Shown here in pieces: positions 54,944 to 63,359 of a stretch of DNA of 64,000 nucleotides. The notes under the pieces were generated by a model. The model was given only the letters and a program-made list of their open reading frames with translations, was not told the origin of the DNA and ran no database searches. The first letter of the stretch is position 1, and each line of letters starts with the position of its first letter. This stretch comes from Flavobacterium glaciei (GTDB taxonomy: Bacteria; Bacteroidota; Bacteroidia; Flavobacteriales; Flavobacteriaceae), in assembly GCF_003350545.1 (NCBI RefSeq), contig NZ_QQBA01000002.1, positions 248,001 to 312,000 of the forward strand, given 5' to 3'. Made by a program: the position numbers and the translations under genes.

Positions 54944-55876
54944 CTATTTTACGTCCATCAATTCTACATCAAAAATAAGAGTAGCGTTAGGTGGAATAAC
55001 TCCTCCAGCTCCTCTTGGTCCATACCCTAAATCAGACGGAATTACAAAACGAGCTTTATCTCCTACTTTTAAAAGTGCAATACCTTCATCCCAACCTTCA
55101 ATAACTTGGCCTTGACCCAGTTTAAATTCGATTGGTTTTTTTCTTGGATAAGAAGAGTCAAAAACTTTTCCGTTTTCTAAAGAACCCTCATAGTGTACTG
55201 AAACAGTTTTACCGCTTTCTGCTTTTTTACCTTCACCTCTTTGGATAAATTGGTAACGCAATCCGCTTTCTGTTTTTTCAAAACCTGCTGCTAATTTTTC
55301 CATAGCTGCTTCCACTTCCGCTTTTAAGGCAGCATCACGTTTGTTACGAGATCCTTTGAAAGTAATGAAAGCTTCAATAGCATTCCAGTTTTTAGCTTCT
55401 TCACCTTCTCTTATGATTTCTAAAGATTCTAAAACATCACCTTGAGCAACAGCGTCAACAATATCTTGACCTTCTACAACATGTCCAAAAACAGTATGTT
55501 TATTATCTAACCAATCTGTAGGAATGTGTGTAATATAAAATTGAGATCCGTTTGTACCAGGTCCTGAGTTAGCCATTGCCAAAACTCCCGGACGATTGTG
55601 TTTTAAACTTGGGTGAAATTCATCATCAAATTTATATCCAGGATCTCCTGTTCCTGTTCCTTGTGGACAACCACCTTGAATCATGAAATCAGGAATTACT
55701 CTATGGAATTTTAAACCATCATAAAATTTAACCCCTTGCGGTTTTACTTTATTTTCTAAGTTTCCTTCAGCCAATCCTACGAAGTTTCCAACAGTTCCTG
55801 GAGTTAAATCGTGTGTTAGTTTTACTAAAATAGCACCTTTTGTGGTGTTGAATTTAGCATATATTCCGTTTTCCAT
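54944..55876 (-). CDS. Peptidyl-prolyl isomerase with fused cyclophilin and FKBP domains
   Basis: A 310-residue cytoplasmic folding enzyme. The cyclophilin domain (about 5-170) has FHRVIPDFMIQGG, MANSGPGTNGSQFYIT and KHTVFGHVVEG. A charged helical linker (about 175-205) leads to the FKBP domain (about 205-310) with VSVHYEGSLENGKVFDSS, VIEGWDEG and IPSDLGYGPRGAG. Both domains keep their usual active-site residues. Such dual immunophilins are known in Flavobacteria. A -7 box, TAAATTTG on the minus strand, lies at 55900-55907. Confidence 0.92.
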   Translation of the reverse strand: MENGIYAKFNTTKGAILVKLTHDLTPGTVGNFVGLAEGNLENKVKPQGVKFYDGLKFHRVIPDFMIQGGCPQGTGTGDPGYKFDDEFHPSLKHNRPGVLAMANSGPGTNGSQFYITHIPTDWLDNKHTVFGHVVEGQDIVDAVAQGDVLESLEIIREGEEAKNWNAIEAFITFKGSRNKRDAALKAEVEAAMEKLAAGFEKTESGLRYQFIQRGEGKKAESGKTVSVHYEGSLENGKVFDSSYPRKKPIEFKLGQGQVIEGWDEGIALLKVGDKARFVIPSDLGYGPRGAGGVIPPNATLIFDVELMDVK

Positions 55877-55899
55877 TTTTTTTAATTTTTATTGAGTGG

Positions 55900-55907
55900 C
55901 AAATTTA
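55900..55907 (-). promoter_or_regulatory. -7 box for the PPIase fusion gene
   Basis: It reads TAAATTTG on the minus strand, 23 bases before the start codon. Confidence 0.4.
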
Positions 55908-56085
55908 CAAAATTAATTTATTTGAACCTATTCGCTAAAATGTTACATTTGATATAATATCTTGCTATTTGCACCAATTTAAAAACTAAAAAATATCAGA
56001 ATTTAAGCAGTCTAGAATTTAATAAATTCTAAATTAACCTAAAACCAATTGGTACTTTAACAACCTAACCCTAAAACTTTTTTTC

Positions 56086-58605
56086 ATGAAATCTATCTAT
56101 TGTATTTTATTCTTATTAGGCTTTATGTGTAATGCTCAACAGCAGTTGGTTACATTAGATTATTATTTACCAAAAAACACTACATACAATCAAAAAATTC
56201 CGACACCTAAAAGCATATTAAATTTTGAATTAGGAGAAATGCACACGGATCACAATCAAGTGGTTCATTTTATGAATGCTATTGCAAAAGCCTCAGACAG
56301 AGTGCAAATAGAGACAACCGGTTATACTTATGAAAACCGACCGCTACAATTACTTACTATTTCGAGCCCTAAAAATTTAGCAAAAATTGATGAAATCCAT
56401 AAAAGACATCTTGCACTAACGGACTCAAATGCAAGCAATCAGGACGTATCTGACCTGCCTGTTGTTGTGTATTTAGGCTATTCTATTCATGGAAATGAAT
56501 CCAGTGGGACTGGTGCTGCCATTGCGTTGGCCTATTATCTTGCAGCATCAGAAAGTCCTGAACTTGAAGAAATACTAAACAATACGGTCATTTTATTAGA
56601 TCCCAGTTTAAATCCAGATGGATTGCATCGTTTTTCTACTTGGGTAAATAGCCATAAGAGTAAAAATTTAGTAACCGATCCTAATGATAGAGAATTCAAT
56701 GAAGCATGGCCAGGAGGTCGATTTAATCATTATTGGTTTGATATGAACAGAGACTGGCTTCCTGTCCAACTTCCGGAAAGTCAGGCGCGCATTAGGACAT
56801 ATAGAAAATGGATGCCTAACGTATTGTGTGATTTCCACGAAATGGGAACTAATTCGACCTACTTTTTTCAACCCGGAGTTCAGAGTCGCACAAATCCTCT
56901 TACTCCTGAACTAAACCAGAGATTAACTAAAAAAATTGCTGGATATCATGCCAAAGCATTGGACAAAATTGGGAGTTTTTATTTTGTTGAAGACAGTTAT
57001 GATGACTTTTATTATGGTAAAGGATCTTCTTATCCAGACGTCAATGGAGGCATAGGTATTTTATTCGAACAAGCAAGTTCTAGAGGACATGCCCAGCAAA
57101 GCGCAAACGGAGTAATCACCTTTCCATTTACCATCAGAAATCAATTTACTACTAGTCTATCAACATTGCAGGCTACGTATGAAATGCGAAAAGAGTTGTT
57201 GAAATACCAACAGGATTTTTTTAGTAATTCCAGTATCGAAAGTAAAAATAATAAAATAAAAGGTTACGTCTTTGGTGACGAAAAAGATGCCTCCAGAGTT
57301 AAAGAACTGACAAAAATTCTTAGCCAACATAAAATTGAGATGCTTCATTTGAAAGAAGACATCACCATTAACAAAAAGAAATTCAGCAAAGATTTGAGTG
57401 TTATTATTCCAATGGAACAAAAAAACTCAAAGCTGATTCACGCTATTTTCGACAGACAAACCAAATTCAAGGACAGCTTATTTTATGATATTTCAGCTTG
57501 GAATTTTGATTTGGCTTTCAATTTAAATTTCGAAGGAATGAATTCCCTTGCACTGGCTGGAGCGCGTTATGAAAACTCGATTAAACCTGGAATAGTAAAT
57601 CAAAAAAGTGAGGTGGGTTATTTAATTGAATGGACCGATTATAATTCTCCTAAACTTTTATACCAATTACTTGCCAAAGGATTGCGTGTAAAAACAACTA
57701 AGAAACCATTTGTACACAACGGGAAAACTTTTTCTTATGGAAGTTTATTAGTACCTATTCAAAATCAAACGTTGAGTTCAGATGAAATTTATGCTTATCT
57801 CAACCAAATTATTCCAAACTATACTATTGAAATTACCGCAGTAGAAACGGGTTTTACCGATGGTGCCAATTTAGGAAATCCTAATTTAGTTACTCTTACG
57901 ATGCCAAAAATAGCCATGGTTGTAGGGCGTAATGTTGATCCATCAGATGCAGGAGAATTATGGCATTTATTTGATCAAAAAGCTGAGATTCCATTAACTA
58001 AAATAGATGTGGAACAACTGCAAAGAGTAAATCTAAGCGCCTACAATACTTTGATCATGGTCAATGGAAATTATGCTGGACTTTCTCCGGCTATAGTTAC
58101 TAAAATAGAACAATGGACACAAAACGGAGGGACTTTGATTGCTTATCAGGATGCTATTAAATGGCTCAGCGATGCAAAATTAATTGAGTTGACTTTAAAA
58201 ACCAATAAGAGCGAAGCCAAAGCGATTACCTTTGAACAAACAAGCGATTTCAGGGGAGCACAAGAGATTGGAGGAGCCATATTTGAAACTAGATTAGATT
58301 TGTCGCACCCTATTAATTATGGAATGCCAAGAAATACAATGCCAATTTTCAGGAATTCATCAATTTTTATTGAACCGAATAATAACAGCTTTAGTAACCC
58401 GATACAATACACTAAAAATCCGTTACTAAGCGGTTACATTTCGAAACCAAAACTGGAATTATTAAAAGAAACTGTTCCGTTTCAAGCGATACGAAAAGGA
58501 GAAGGGAATATCTTAATTTTTACTGACAACACTAATTTCAGAGCTTTCTGGTTGGGAACCGAAAAATTATTTTGGAATGCGGTTTTCTTTAATAAACTGA
58601 TGTAG
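56086..58605 (+). CDS. Secreted M14-family zinc carboxypeptidase
   Basis: An 839-residue exported protein (signal MKSIYCILFLLGFMCNAQ). The M14 domain (about 45-380) has the zinc ligands in SIHGNESSG (HxxE) and the third ligand His in CDFHEMG. A substrate-binding NRDW segment lies before it, and the probable catalytic Glu is in GILFEQASSRG. The remaining 450 residues include a Rossmann-like segment (ALAGARYE, TLIMVNGNYAGLS) similar to class I glutamine amidotransferase folds. It probably digests peptides outside the cell. It is a single gene followed by a strong terminator. Confidence 0.88.
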   Translation: MKSIYCILFLLGFMCNAQQQLVTLDYYLPKNTTYNQKIPTPKSILNFELGEMHTDHNQVVHFMNAIAKASDRVQIETTGYTYENRPLQLLTISSPKNLAKIDEIHKRHLALTDSNASNQDVSDLPVVVYLGYSIHGNESSGTGAAIALAYYLAASESPELEEILNNTVILLDPSLNPDGLHRFSTWVNSHKSKNLVTDPNDREFNEAWPGGRFNHYWFDMNRDWLPVQLPESQARIRTYRKWMPNVLCDFHEMGTNSTYFFQPGVQSRTNPLTPELNQRLTKKIAGYHAKALDKIGSFYFVEDSYDDFYYGKGSSYPDVNGGIGILFEQASSRGHAQQSANGVITFPFTIRNQFTTSLSTLQATYEMRKELLKYQQDFFSNSSIESKNNKIKGYVFGDEKDASRVKELTKILSQHKIEMLHLKEDITINKKKFSKDLSVIIPMEQKNSKLIHAIFDRQTKFKDSLFYDISAWNFDLAFNLNFEGMNSLALAGARYENSIKPGIVNQKSEVGYLIEWTDYNSPKLLYQLLAKGLRVKTTKKPFVHNGKTFSYGSLLVPIQNQTLSSDEIYAYLNQIIPNYTIEITAVETGFTDGANLGNPNLVTLTMPKIAMVVGRNVDPSDAGELWHLFDQKAEIPLTKIDVEQLQRVNLSAYNTLIMVNGNYAGLSPAIVTKIEQWTQNGGTLIAYQDAIKWLSDAKLIELTLKTNKSEAKAITFEQTSDFRGAQEIGGAIFETRLDLSHPINYGMPRNTMPIFRNSSIFIEPNNNSFSNPIQYTKNPLLSGYISKPKLELLKETVPFQAIRKGEGNILIFTDNTNFRAFWLGTEKLFWNAVFFNKLM

Positions 58606-58646
58606 AAAAACCAAAAATCTTTAATTAAAATAGCAACGCAGAATAC

Positions 58647-58687
58647 AAAAAAAGCGCAGTGTAGTAATTACATTGCGCTTTTTTTGA
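58647..58687 (+). terminator. Terminator of the M14 gene
   Basis: AAAAGCGCAGTGTA and TACATTGCGCTTTT pair with one mismatch and are followed by T. It also marks the border of the cassette array. Confidence 0.75.
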
Positions 58688-58690
58688 CTA

Positions 58691-58818
58691 ATCTAACGTT
58701 TCGCTGCTTTGAGATGTGGCGGATTAAGGACTTAAATTTTTGCTTAATGACCAATTTGCAAGTACAAAATTCTAATTTACCCACAATCCCCAGCTTACGT
58801 ATAATGCGTGTTGTGGCT
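58691..58818 (-). repeat. attC-like site E, end of the cassette array
   Basis: Read on the minus strand it starts TAGCCACAAC, just after the stop codon of the gene at 58825, and ends CGTTAGAT at 58691, a strict GTTRRRY core. Its arms (ACGCATTATACGTAAGC and TCTCAAAGCAGCG) do not pair well, so it could be a chimera of two sites. Confidence 0.5.
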
Positions 58819-58823
58819 AGTAC
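58810..58823. repeat. Right cassette end paired with 59501-59514
   Basis: GTTGTGGCTAGTAC on + pairs with GTATTAGCCACAAC at 59501-59514 at 13 of 14 positions. The two enclose one gene. Confidence 0.65.
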
Positions 58824-58824
58824 A

Positions 58825-59409
58825 TTATGATATCCAAGTCGGAATAATTTTGATAATCGTCCAGATATTATTCTTTTTCTTAAGGTATATAATGCTTCCC
58901 TCTCCTCCTAAGCTAGCATATGAATGTCCTATTTCAAAAATCGCTTGAGTTTTGTTCTCATTGAAAGCAATTCTCGAAAAACGAATTATACCATTAGAAT
59001 TCTCATAGTCATTATAAAATTCTTTCCAGTCGGCATTTAAATCTTGGCTATTAAAAATGTATGATAATTCATCGGAAGATATTAAAATTATTTCTTTTGT
59101 ATCACTGTGAAATTTTTTTCCAAAATTTACTGAGTTTTCATTTAAATCCTCATGAATCTGGACCAAACTTGTATCAAAATCCTGATAATTTTTAATTAAA
59201 TAATCATAAAAATTATTCTCATAATTCAAATCAATACTTGTTTTTGTAGATTGGACAATTACTATTTTTTTAGAAGAATATTTTTCATTTATCACTAAAG
59301 AATAAATATCATATATCTCATCCGGAATTTGGTCTGACTGCTTAAGAGAAAAATCTGGTTTAGTCTCATTTTCGTCCTTCTCACAGCTAAGAATAGTGAA
59401 TCCTAACAA
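58825..59409 (-). CDS. Lipoprotein, cassette gene, unknown
   Basis: A lipoprotein of at least 194 residues. The listed TTG start leaves only MLGFTILSC before the lipidated cysteine. In the same frame upstream lie KFRLLIYLPFLLL codons, a normal signal peptide, but no ATG; a rare ATT or similar start near 59454 may be used. The mature part is acidic, with KKIVIVQSTKTSIDLNYENN and a compact C-terminal GHSYASLGGEGSIIYLKKKNN segment. No known family. It is enclosed by 14-base inverted ends, the right one a single base from the stop codon. Confidence 0.55.
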   Translation of the reverse strand: MLGFTILSCEKDENETKPDFSLKQSDQIPDEIYDIYSLVINEKYSSKKIVIVQSTKTSIDLNYENNFYDYLIKNYQDFDTSLVQIHEDLNENSVNFGKKFHSDTKEIILISSDELSYIFNSQDLNADWKEFYNDYENSNGIIRFSRIAFNENKTQAIFEIGHSYASLGGEGSIIYLKKKNNIWTIIKIIPTWIS

Positions 59410-59500
59410 TAAGAATGGTAGGTAAATTAATAATCTGAATTTAATAATTGTAATTTTTAGATTTATTATCAGATACTTCAGTTGCTCATTTGATTACTTT

Positions 59501-59794
59501 GTATTAGCCACAACGTCAGTTCCTTTAAAAACCTCTAATCGAACTTTACTTGAACAATCAATACGTAAATAAATGTAATTTAACCTTCAATTAAAATTCT
59601 TCCTACAAAAATTAATTTTGTTAGTTTAGAAAAAAAGGAAGCTCAATTACCTCTTGACATTCTCTCTCTCTAATCTTTACCATACGTACATAGTTCCTAC
59701 CAGTGACCGGTTCTCCCAAAAAAACGGGACAGGCTGTTCAATCGGAGATTCATTGTTCGTGCAGGCAGGCAACGAAACCCTAATTGTTAGCAAC
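59501..59794 (-). repeat. attC-like long site A
   Basis: One of three related intergenic sites of about 285-295 bases (with B and C). On the minus strand it starts GTTGCTAACAATTAGGG, contains the GGTTTCGTTGC hairpin, continues through a block with AACCGGTCACTGG and ends CTGACGTTGTGGCTAATAC. A micro-ORF present in sites B and C is cut by TAG here. Confidence 0.65.
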
Positions 59795-59802
59795 AGTTAT
59801 TT

Positions 59803-60909
59803 TTACTTCGTCCAAGGTTCTTTGTCTTTAGCATTCATAAATTTTTGTCCATCATAAATACTTATTCCTTGCCAGGTGCCAAACCAAAGTTGACCTTTGT
59901 GGTCCTCAAGTATACTTTGAACTACGTTTGTGGTTAATCCGTCTTTAGTTGTGAATTGGGTGAAATTTGTTCCATCGTAACGATACACGCCATAACCTTC
60001 TGCTGTAAACCATATATTCCCTTTACTATCTTCACAAAAATTATAGGTTTCTACACCTTCAATAATTCCATCCTTTGTAAAGTTAGTGTATGTTTTACCA
60101 TCATATTTACTCACACCACCATAAAAAGTTCCAATCCAAATATTTCCTTGCCTGTCTTCTAAAATATCTGCGACATTATTGTCGGTAAGTCCATTTTTAG
60201 TAGTTAAATGAGTAAATTCCCCACTATTGTATTTGAAAATTCCATTTCCATCGGTAGCAAACCACATCGTTCCATTTTTGTCTTCTAAAAATTGAAAAAC
60301 TAGTTTATCTGATAACATAGGTTTTGGATTTTCGACTTTTGTTTCTGGCAACAAAAAAGGGGTAAACTTTTTGCCGTCAAAATGACTAATCCCGCCTGTT
60401 GATCCAACCCAAATGAGACCGCTTTTGTCAATTGACAGTCCCCAAATTTCATCATCTTGCAGGCCATCTTTCTCTGAGTATATAGTAAATTTCTCACCAT
60501 CGTATTTTATGAGTCCATAGTCAGTCGCAAACCATAAATATCCTGCTTTATCTTCAACAATTTCTCTAACAACATTAAATGGGCGGAGTCCATCGATTGA
60601 AATTTTTTCAAGTGTTTTACCTTCGTATCGTATCATCCCATTTCCATTTGTTCCAAACCAATAATTCCCTTTTTTGTCTTGATACATCGTCCTTACAAAC
60701 TCTCTAACCATACCATTTAAGTTGGTGTGAATTTGCGGAAAGGTCGTGCTTTGATTTAAAATGAGTGGTTGGGTGTTGACTTCATTTACTGTTGTACCAT
60801 TAATAGATTTTTCTTTCACTTGTCCCGTGCAAGATGAGCATTGAAGTGTCAGAAGAACTAAAATTAGATTTCTTGCTATGAATACTTTCTTACTGTCAAT
60901 GGTTGTCAT
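59803..60909 (-). CDS. Free-standing two-component-regulator-propeller lipoprotein, cassette gene
   Basis: A 368-residue lipoprotein (Cys27 in LQCSSCTG). At least seven repeats of about 40 residues follow, each with the form GNYWFGTNGNGMIRYEGKT or GLIWVGSTGGISHFDGKK and an intervening DGL..N.V..I.ED. These are Reg_prop blades, normally the periplasmic sensor of hybrid two-component systems; here no kinase or transmembrane part follows, so the propeller stands alone on a lipid anchor. It is enclosed by GTTAGCAAC and GTTGCTAAC ends, perfectly paired, 8 bases beyond the stop codon. Confidence 0.75.
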   Translation of the reverse strand: MTTIDSKKVFIARNLILVLLTLQCSSCTGQVKEKSINGTTVNEVNTQPLILNQSTTFPQIHTNLNGMVREFVRTMYQDKKGNYWFGTNGNGMIRYEGKTLEKISIDGLRPFNVVREIVEDKAGYLWFATDYGLIKYDGEKFTIYSEKDGLQDDEIWGLSIDKSGLIWVGSTGGISHFDGKKFTPFLLPETKVENPKPMLSDKLVFQFLEDKNGTMWFATDGNGIFKYNSGEFTHLTTKNGLTDNNVADILEDRQGNIWIGTFYGGVSKYDGKTYTNFTKDGIIEGVETYNFCEDSKGNIWFTAEGYGVYRYDGTNFTQFTTKDGLTTNVVQSILEDHKGQLWFGTWQGISIYDGQKFMNAKDKEPWTK

Positions 60910-60927
60910 ATTGTTGGTTTTATAATT

Positions 60928-61211
60928 GTTGCTAACGTCAGTTCGTCTAAAACCCCTCTACGAACTATATTTGATTAATCAGTAAGTAAATATATGATTT
61001 AAACTACAATTAAAATTCTTCCTCCAAAAAATCATTTGTTAGTTTAGTAAAAAAGGAGGCTCACTTACCTCTTGACATTCTCTCTCAAAACTTTACGATA
61101 ACTCCATAGTTCCTGCCAGTGACCGGTTCTTCCGAAAAAACGGGACAGGCTGTTCAACCGGAGTTTCATTGTTCGTGCTGCGCACGCAACGAAACTCTAG
61201 CTGTTAGTGGC
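60928..61211 (-). repeat. attC-like long site B
   Basis: Related to sites A and C. On the minus strand it begins GCCACTAACAGCTAGAG, contains the GTTTCGTTGC hairpin and ends CTGACGTTAGCAAC. The preceding gene's last 15 codons and its stop lie inside it. It holds a 34-codon micro-ORF at 61065-61169. Confidence 0.65.
61065..61169 (-). CDS. Possible micro-ORF inside site B
   Basis: A 34-codon frame that begins MKLRLNSLSRFFGRTGHW and is open to TAA. The same frame, without frameshifts, occurs in site C (61964-62095, 43 codons); in site A it is stopped early. Its ATG overlaps the TGA of the upstream gene as ATGA. It may be a leader peptide, or just a by-product of a conserved site. Confidence 0.25.
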   Translation of the reverse strand: MKLRLNSLSRFFGRTGHWQELWSYRKVLRENVKR

Positions 61212-61840
61212 TGTTTTATTATTATCACATCACGATTCTCATTTTCTATTTCTCTTAATAAAAGTCTCTTTTTGTTTTCATCGTAAATTTTATCCGCTTC
61301 AGCTTTTGAATCTTCAAATAAACCGATATTTCTATATAATTCTGCAATAATAAAATGGTTGTCTGGCTCTAATATTTTTAATAATTCAATAAGTTTATTC
61401 GCATTGTTAATGAAAATAATTTTATCATTTTCATCTATTGATTTTGATTTTTTTTCACCATTTGATAATGGGTGAATTCGAATCCTGTCATTATATTTTC
61501 GTAAAATGTTTAACCTAATGTAAAGTAATCTTTTTTTATTTCGTTTATGAAATACATGTGAAATGATTGTTTTCTTGGAATAAAGATTTTCAAAAAAAAT
61601 TAGTGCATCACAATAATCTTTAAATGTCATTCCATCGAACTTTTGCCTCAACCAAGTAAAATTACTACAAAAGTGACATTTTTGTAATTCTGTTTCTTTT
61701 AAGCTAGGTAATTCTTGAAATATTTCTCCATCTGACCACTCTGTCAAACCATAATAATGGACAAAAAAAGGACCTGAATAATATTCACTCTTCTCTCCGC
61801 AATGAAGACATTTTCTATATGATGGACTGCCTATTTGCAT
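61166..61840 (-). CDS. Zinc-ribbon protein, cassette gene, unknown
   Basis: A 224-residue soluble protein. Two cysteine pairs, CLHCGEKS (11-14) and CHFCSNFTW (about 55-58), form a zinc-ribbon-like N-terminal domain. The remaining part is helical and lysine-rich (KLIELLKILEPDNHFIIAELYRN), perhaps a TPR-like or nucleic-acid-binding region. The last 15 residues (PLTARVSLRAQHEQ) are encoded by the recombination site itself, so the original C-terminus may have been exchanged on cassette insertion. It is enclosed by GTTGTGGC and GCCACTAAC ends. Confidence 0.6.
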   Translation of the reverse strand: MQIGSPSYRKCLHCGEKSEYYSGPFFVHYYGLTEWSDGEIFQELPSLKETELQKCHFCSNFTWLRQKFDGMTFKDYCDALIFFENLYSKKTIISHVFHKRNKKRLLYIRLNILRKYNDRIRIHPLSNGEKKSKSIDENDKIIFINNANKLIELLKILEPDNHFIIAELYRNIGLFEDSKAEADKIYDENKKRLLLREIENENRDVIIIKQPLTARVSLRAQHEQ

Positions 61841-61852
61841 ATTTTATAAATT

Positions 61853-62135
61853 GCCACAACGTCAGTTCGTCTTAAAACCTCTAAACGAACTACATTTAAT
61901 TAATCAGTAAGTAAATATATAATTTGAACTACAATTAAAACTCTTTCTACAAAAGTCATTTTGTTAATTAAGAAAAAAAGTGAGTTTCACATACCTCCTA
62001 ATATTCTCTCTCAAAATATTACGATAACTCCATAGTTTCTTCCAGTGACCGGTTCTCCCGAAAAATGGGGACAGGTTGTTCAACACGAGTTTCATTGTTC
62101 GGCTTGCAGCCGCAACGAAAACCTAGCTGTTGGGC
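61853..62135 (-). repeat. attC-like long site C
   Basis: Related to sites A and B. On the minus strand it begins GCCCAACAGC, a strict RYYYAAC, carries the GTTTTCGTTGC hairpin and the AACCGGTCACTGG block and ends CTGACGTTGTGGC. Confidence 0.65.
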
Positions 62136-62142
62136 ACAGTTA

Positions 62143-63312
62143 TTATTCTTTCGGGTTTATATTTATAATTTGTTCAATCCAATCTGATGCATTGTTTAAA
62201 CTGTAATCAGGTTTTATTCCGATACATTCATGTATACTTAAGTTTTTGTCGGTTTGCTCGGTTGATAAATCAATTTTGAATGCAGAACAATTACTTGTTG
62301 AAGAATAAGACTTGTTACCATGTCCATATTCAATCATTCCTTTTGAATTTTCACCAACAATAATTGTTCTTTTATCCTCTTTGAGTTTTAGTGTTATCAA
62401 TTCGGCAGCACTTGCGGTTTTGAAATTGATAATAATATAAATGTGTTCAATGTTTTCGTTATTTTTTAATGACTCCAAAAGTTTTTCAGCCTGCTTAGTT
62501 GAACCGCCTCCATTGTTTCTTAAATCGATTATTAAATTTGGTTTTGTTATGTTTCGTAAGTTTTGTTCAATAAACTTATCTGCTTCTTCCATTAAAATTT
62601 TGGTTCGCTTCAATGTTTTGATTCCAATGTAATCAAATGAACTGTTTATAGTTTTGTATGTAAAGTTATCTACGTGGTTTTGATTGAAAAATAATTTGTT
62701 TTGTTTGTTCCAAAAAGTGGAGTGAATTCTGCCGTTTTCTATTTTAACGTCTTTTTGATATATTAGGATTCCATTTTGAAGATATTCAAAAATCTCAAAA
62801 ATGTTATATTTAGTTTTTTTTATTACTAAGCGTATTTTTCCTTTTTCCCATTTACTTGAATTTGACTCCAAAGTGATTCCAAGCCAAGTGTTATTATTTT
62901 CTTTTTTGATAAGTATTTTATTGTTTCCAGCATAGTAAATTCCGGAAACACTGTCGTTTTGAATCTGAGTTGTATCAATTGATTTTGTGTAATTAGGGGC
63001 TTGTATGAATTCGTTTTTTTGTGTGGCATAAACTTGGTTGTGTAGGTCATTGATGAATGATATATATTTTTGTAAGTATCCTACACAAAAAAAATCAATA
63101 AGAGAATCTTTTTTGATTTCTGTTTCAATTTCAGTTTTCCATTTTTCAAATTCAATAATTTTATCTCCTTTAATTTGTACTTTGTAGCTTTTGGCATTCT
63201 TTATTTTTTCTGAAATATCATTCAGCTCGTTTATGCAATTGCAATCATTAACTTGACCGATTGTGAATGTAAAATAAAATAATGACAGTAAGGTTAATTG
63301 TATTTTAGTCAT
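62143..63312 (-). CDS. S41-family (C-terminal-processing) serine peptidase, cassette gene
   Basis: A 389-residue exported protein with signal peptide (MTKIQLTLLSLFYFTFTIGQ). The N-terminal 90 residues are helical (NELNDISEKIKNAKSYKVQ). The C-terminal 170 residues form the tail-specific protease fold: LIIDLRNNGGGSTKQAEKL, the nucleophile Ser in TASAAELI and the Lys in VGENSKGM. No PDZ domain is visible between them, so it is an S41 variant. I use ATG at 63312; a longer frame from 63375 would begin inside site D. It is enclosed by GTTGGGT and GCCCAAC ends, matching at six of seven bases. Confidence 0.75.
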   Translation of the reverse strand: MTKIQLTLLSLFYFTFTIGQVNDCNCINELNDISEKIKNAKSYKVQIKGDKIIEFEKWKTEIETEIKKDSLIDFFCVGYLQKYISFINDLHNQVYATQKNEFIQAPNYTKSIDTTQIQNDSVSGIYYAGNNKILIKKENNNTWLGITLESNSSKWEKGKIRLVIKKTKYNIFEIFEYLQNGILIYQKDVKIENGRIHSTFWNKQNKLFFNQNHVDNFTYKTINSSFDYIGIKTLKRTKILMEEADKFIEQNLRNITKPNLIIDLRNNGGGSTKQAEKLLESLKNNENIEHIYIIINFKTASAAELITLKLKEDKRTIIVGENSKGMIEYGHGNKSYSSTSNCSAFKIDLSTEQTDKNLSIHECIGIKPDYSLNNASDWIEQIININPKE

Positions 63313-63359
63313 AGTTTTGGTGTTTTTTTCTACCCATCTCCCTATAATTCTATAATTAT

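Noticed and set aside
61470..61490. GAATTCGAATCC-like word as a tRNA T-loop
   Set aside because: It lies within the zinc-ribbon coding region and no acceptor or anticodon stem could be built around it.
59501..62135. Sites A-C as a CRISPR array
   Set aside because: The repeats are about 285 bases long, imperfect and separated by genes, with no short regular spacers or cas genes.
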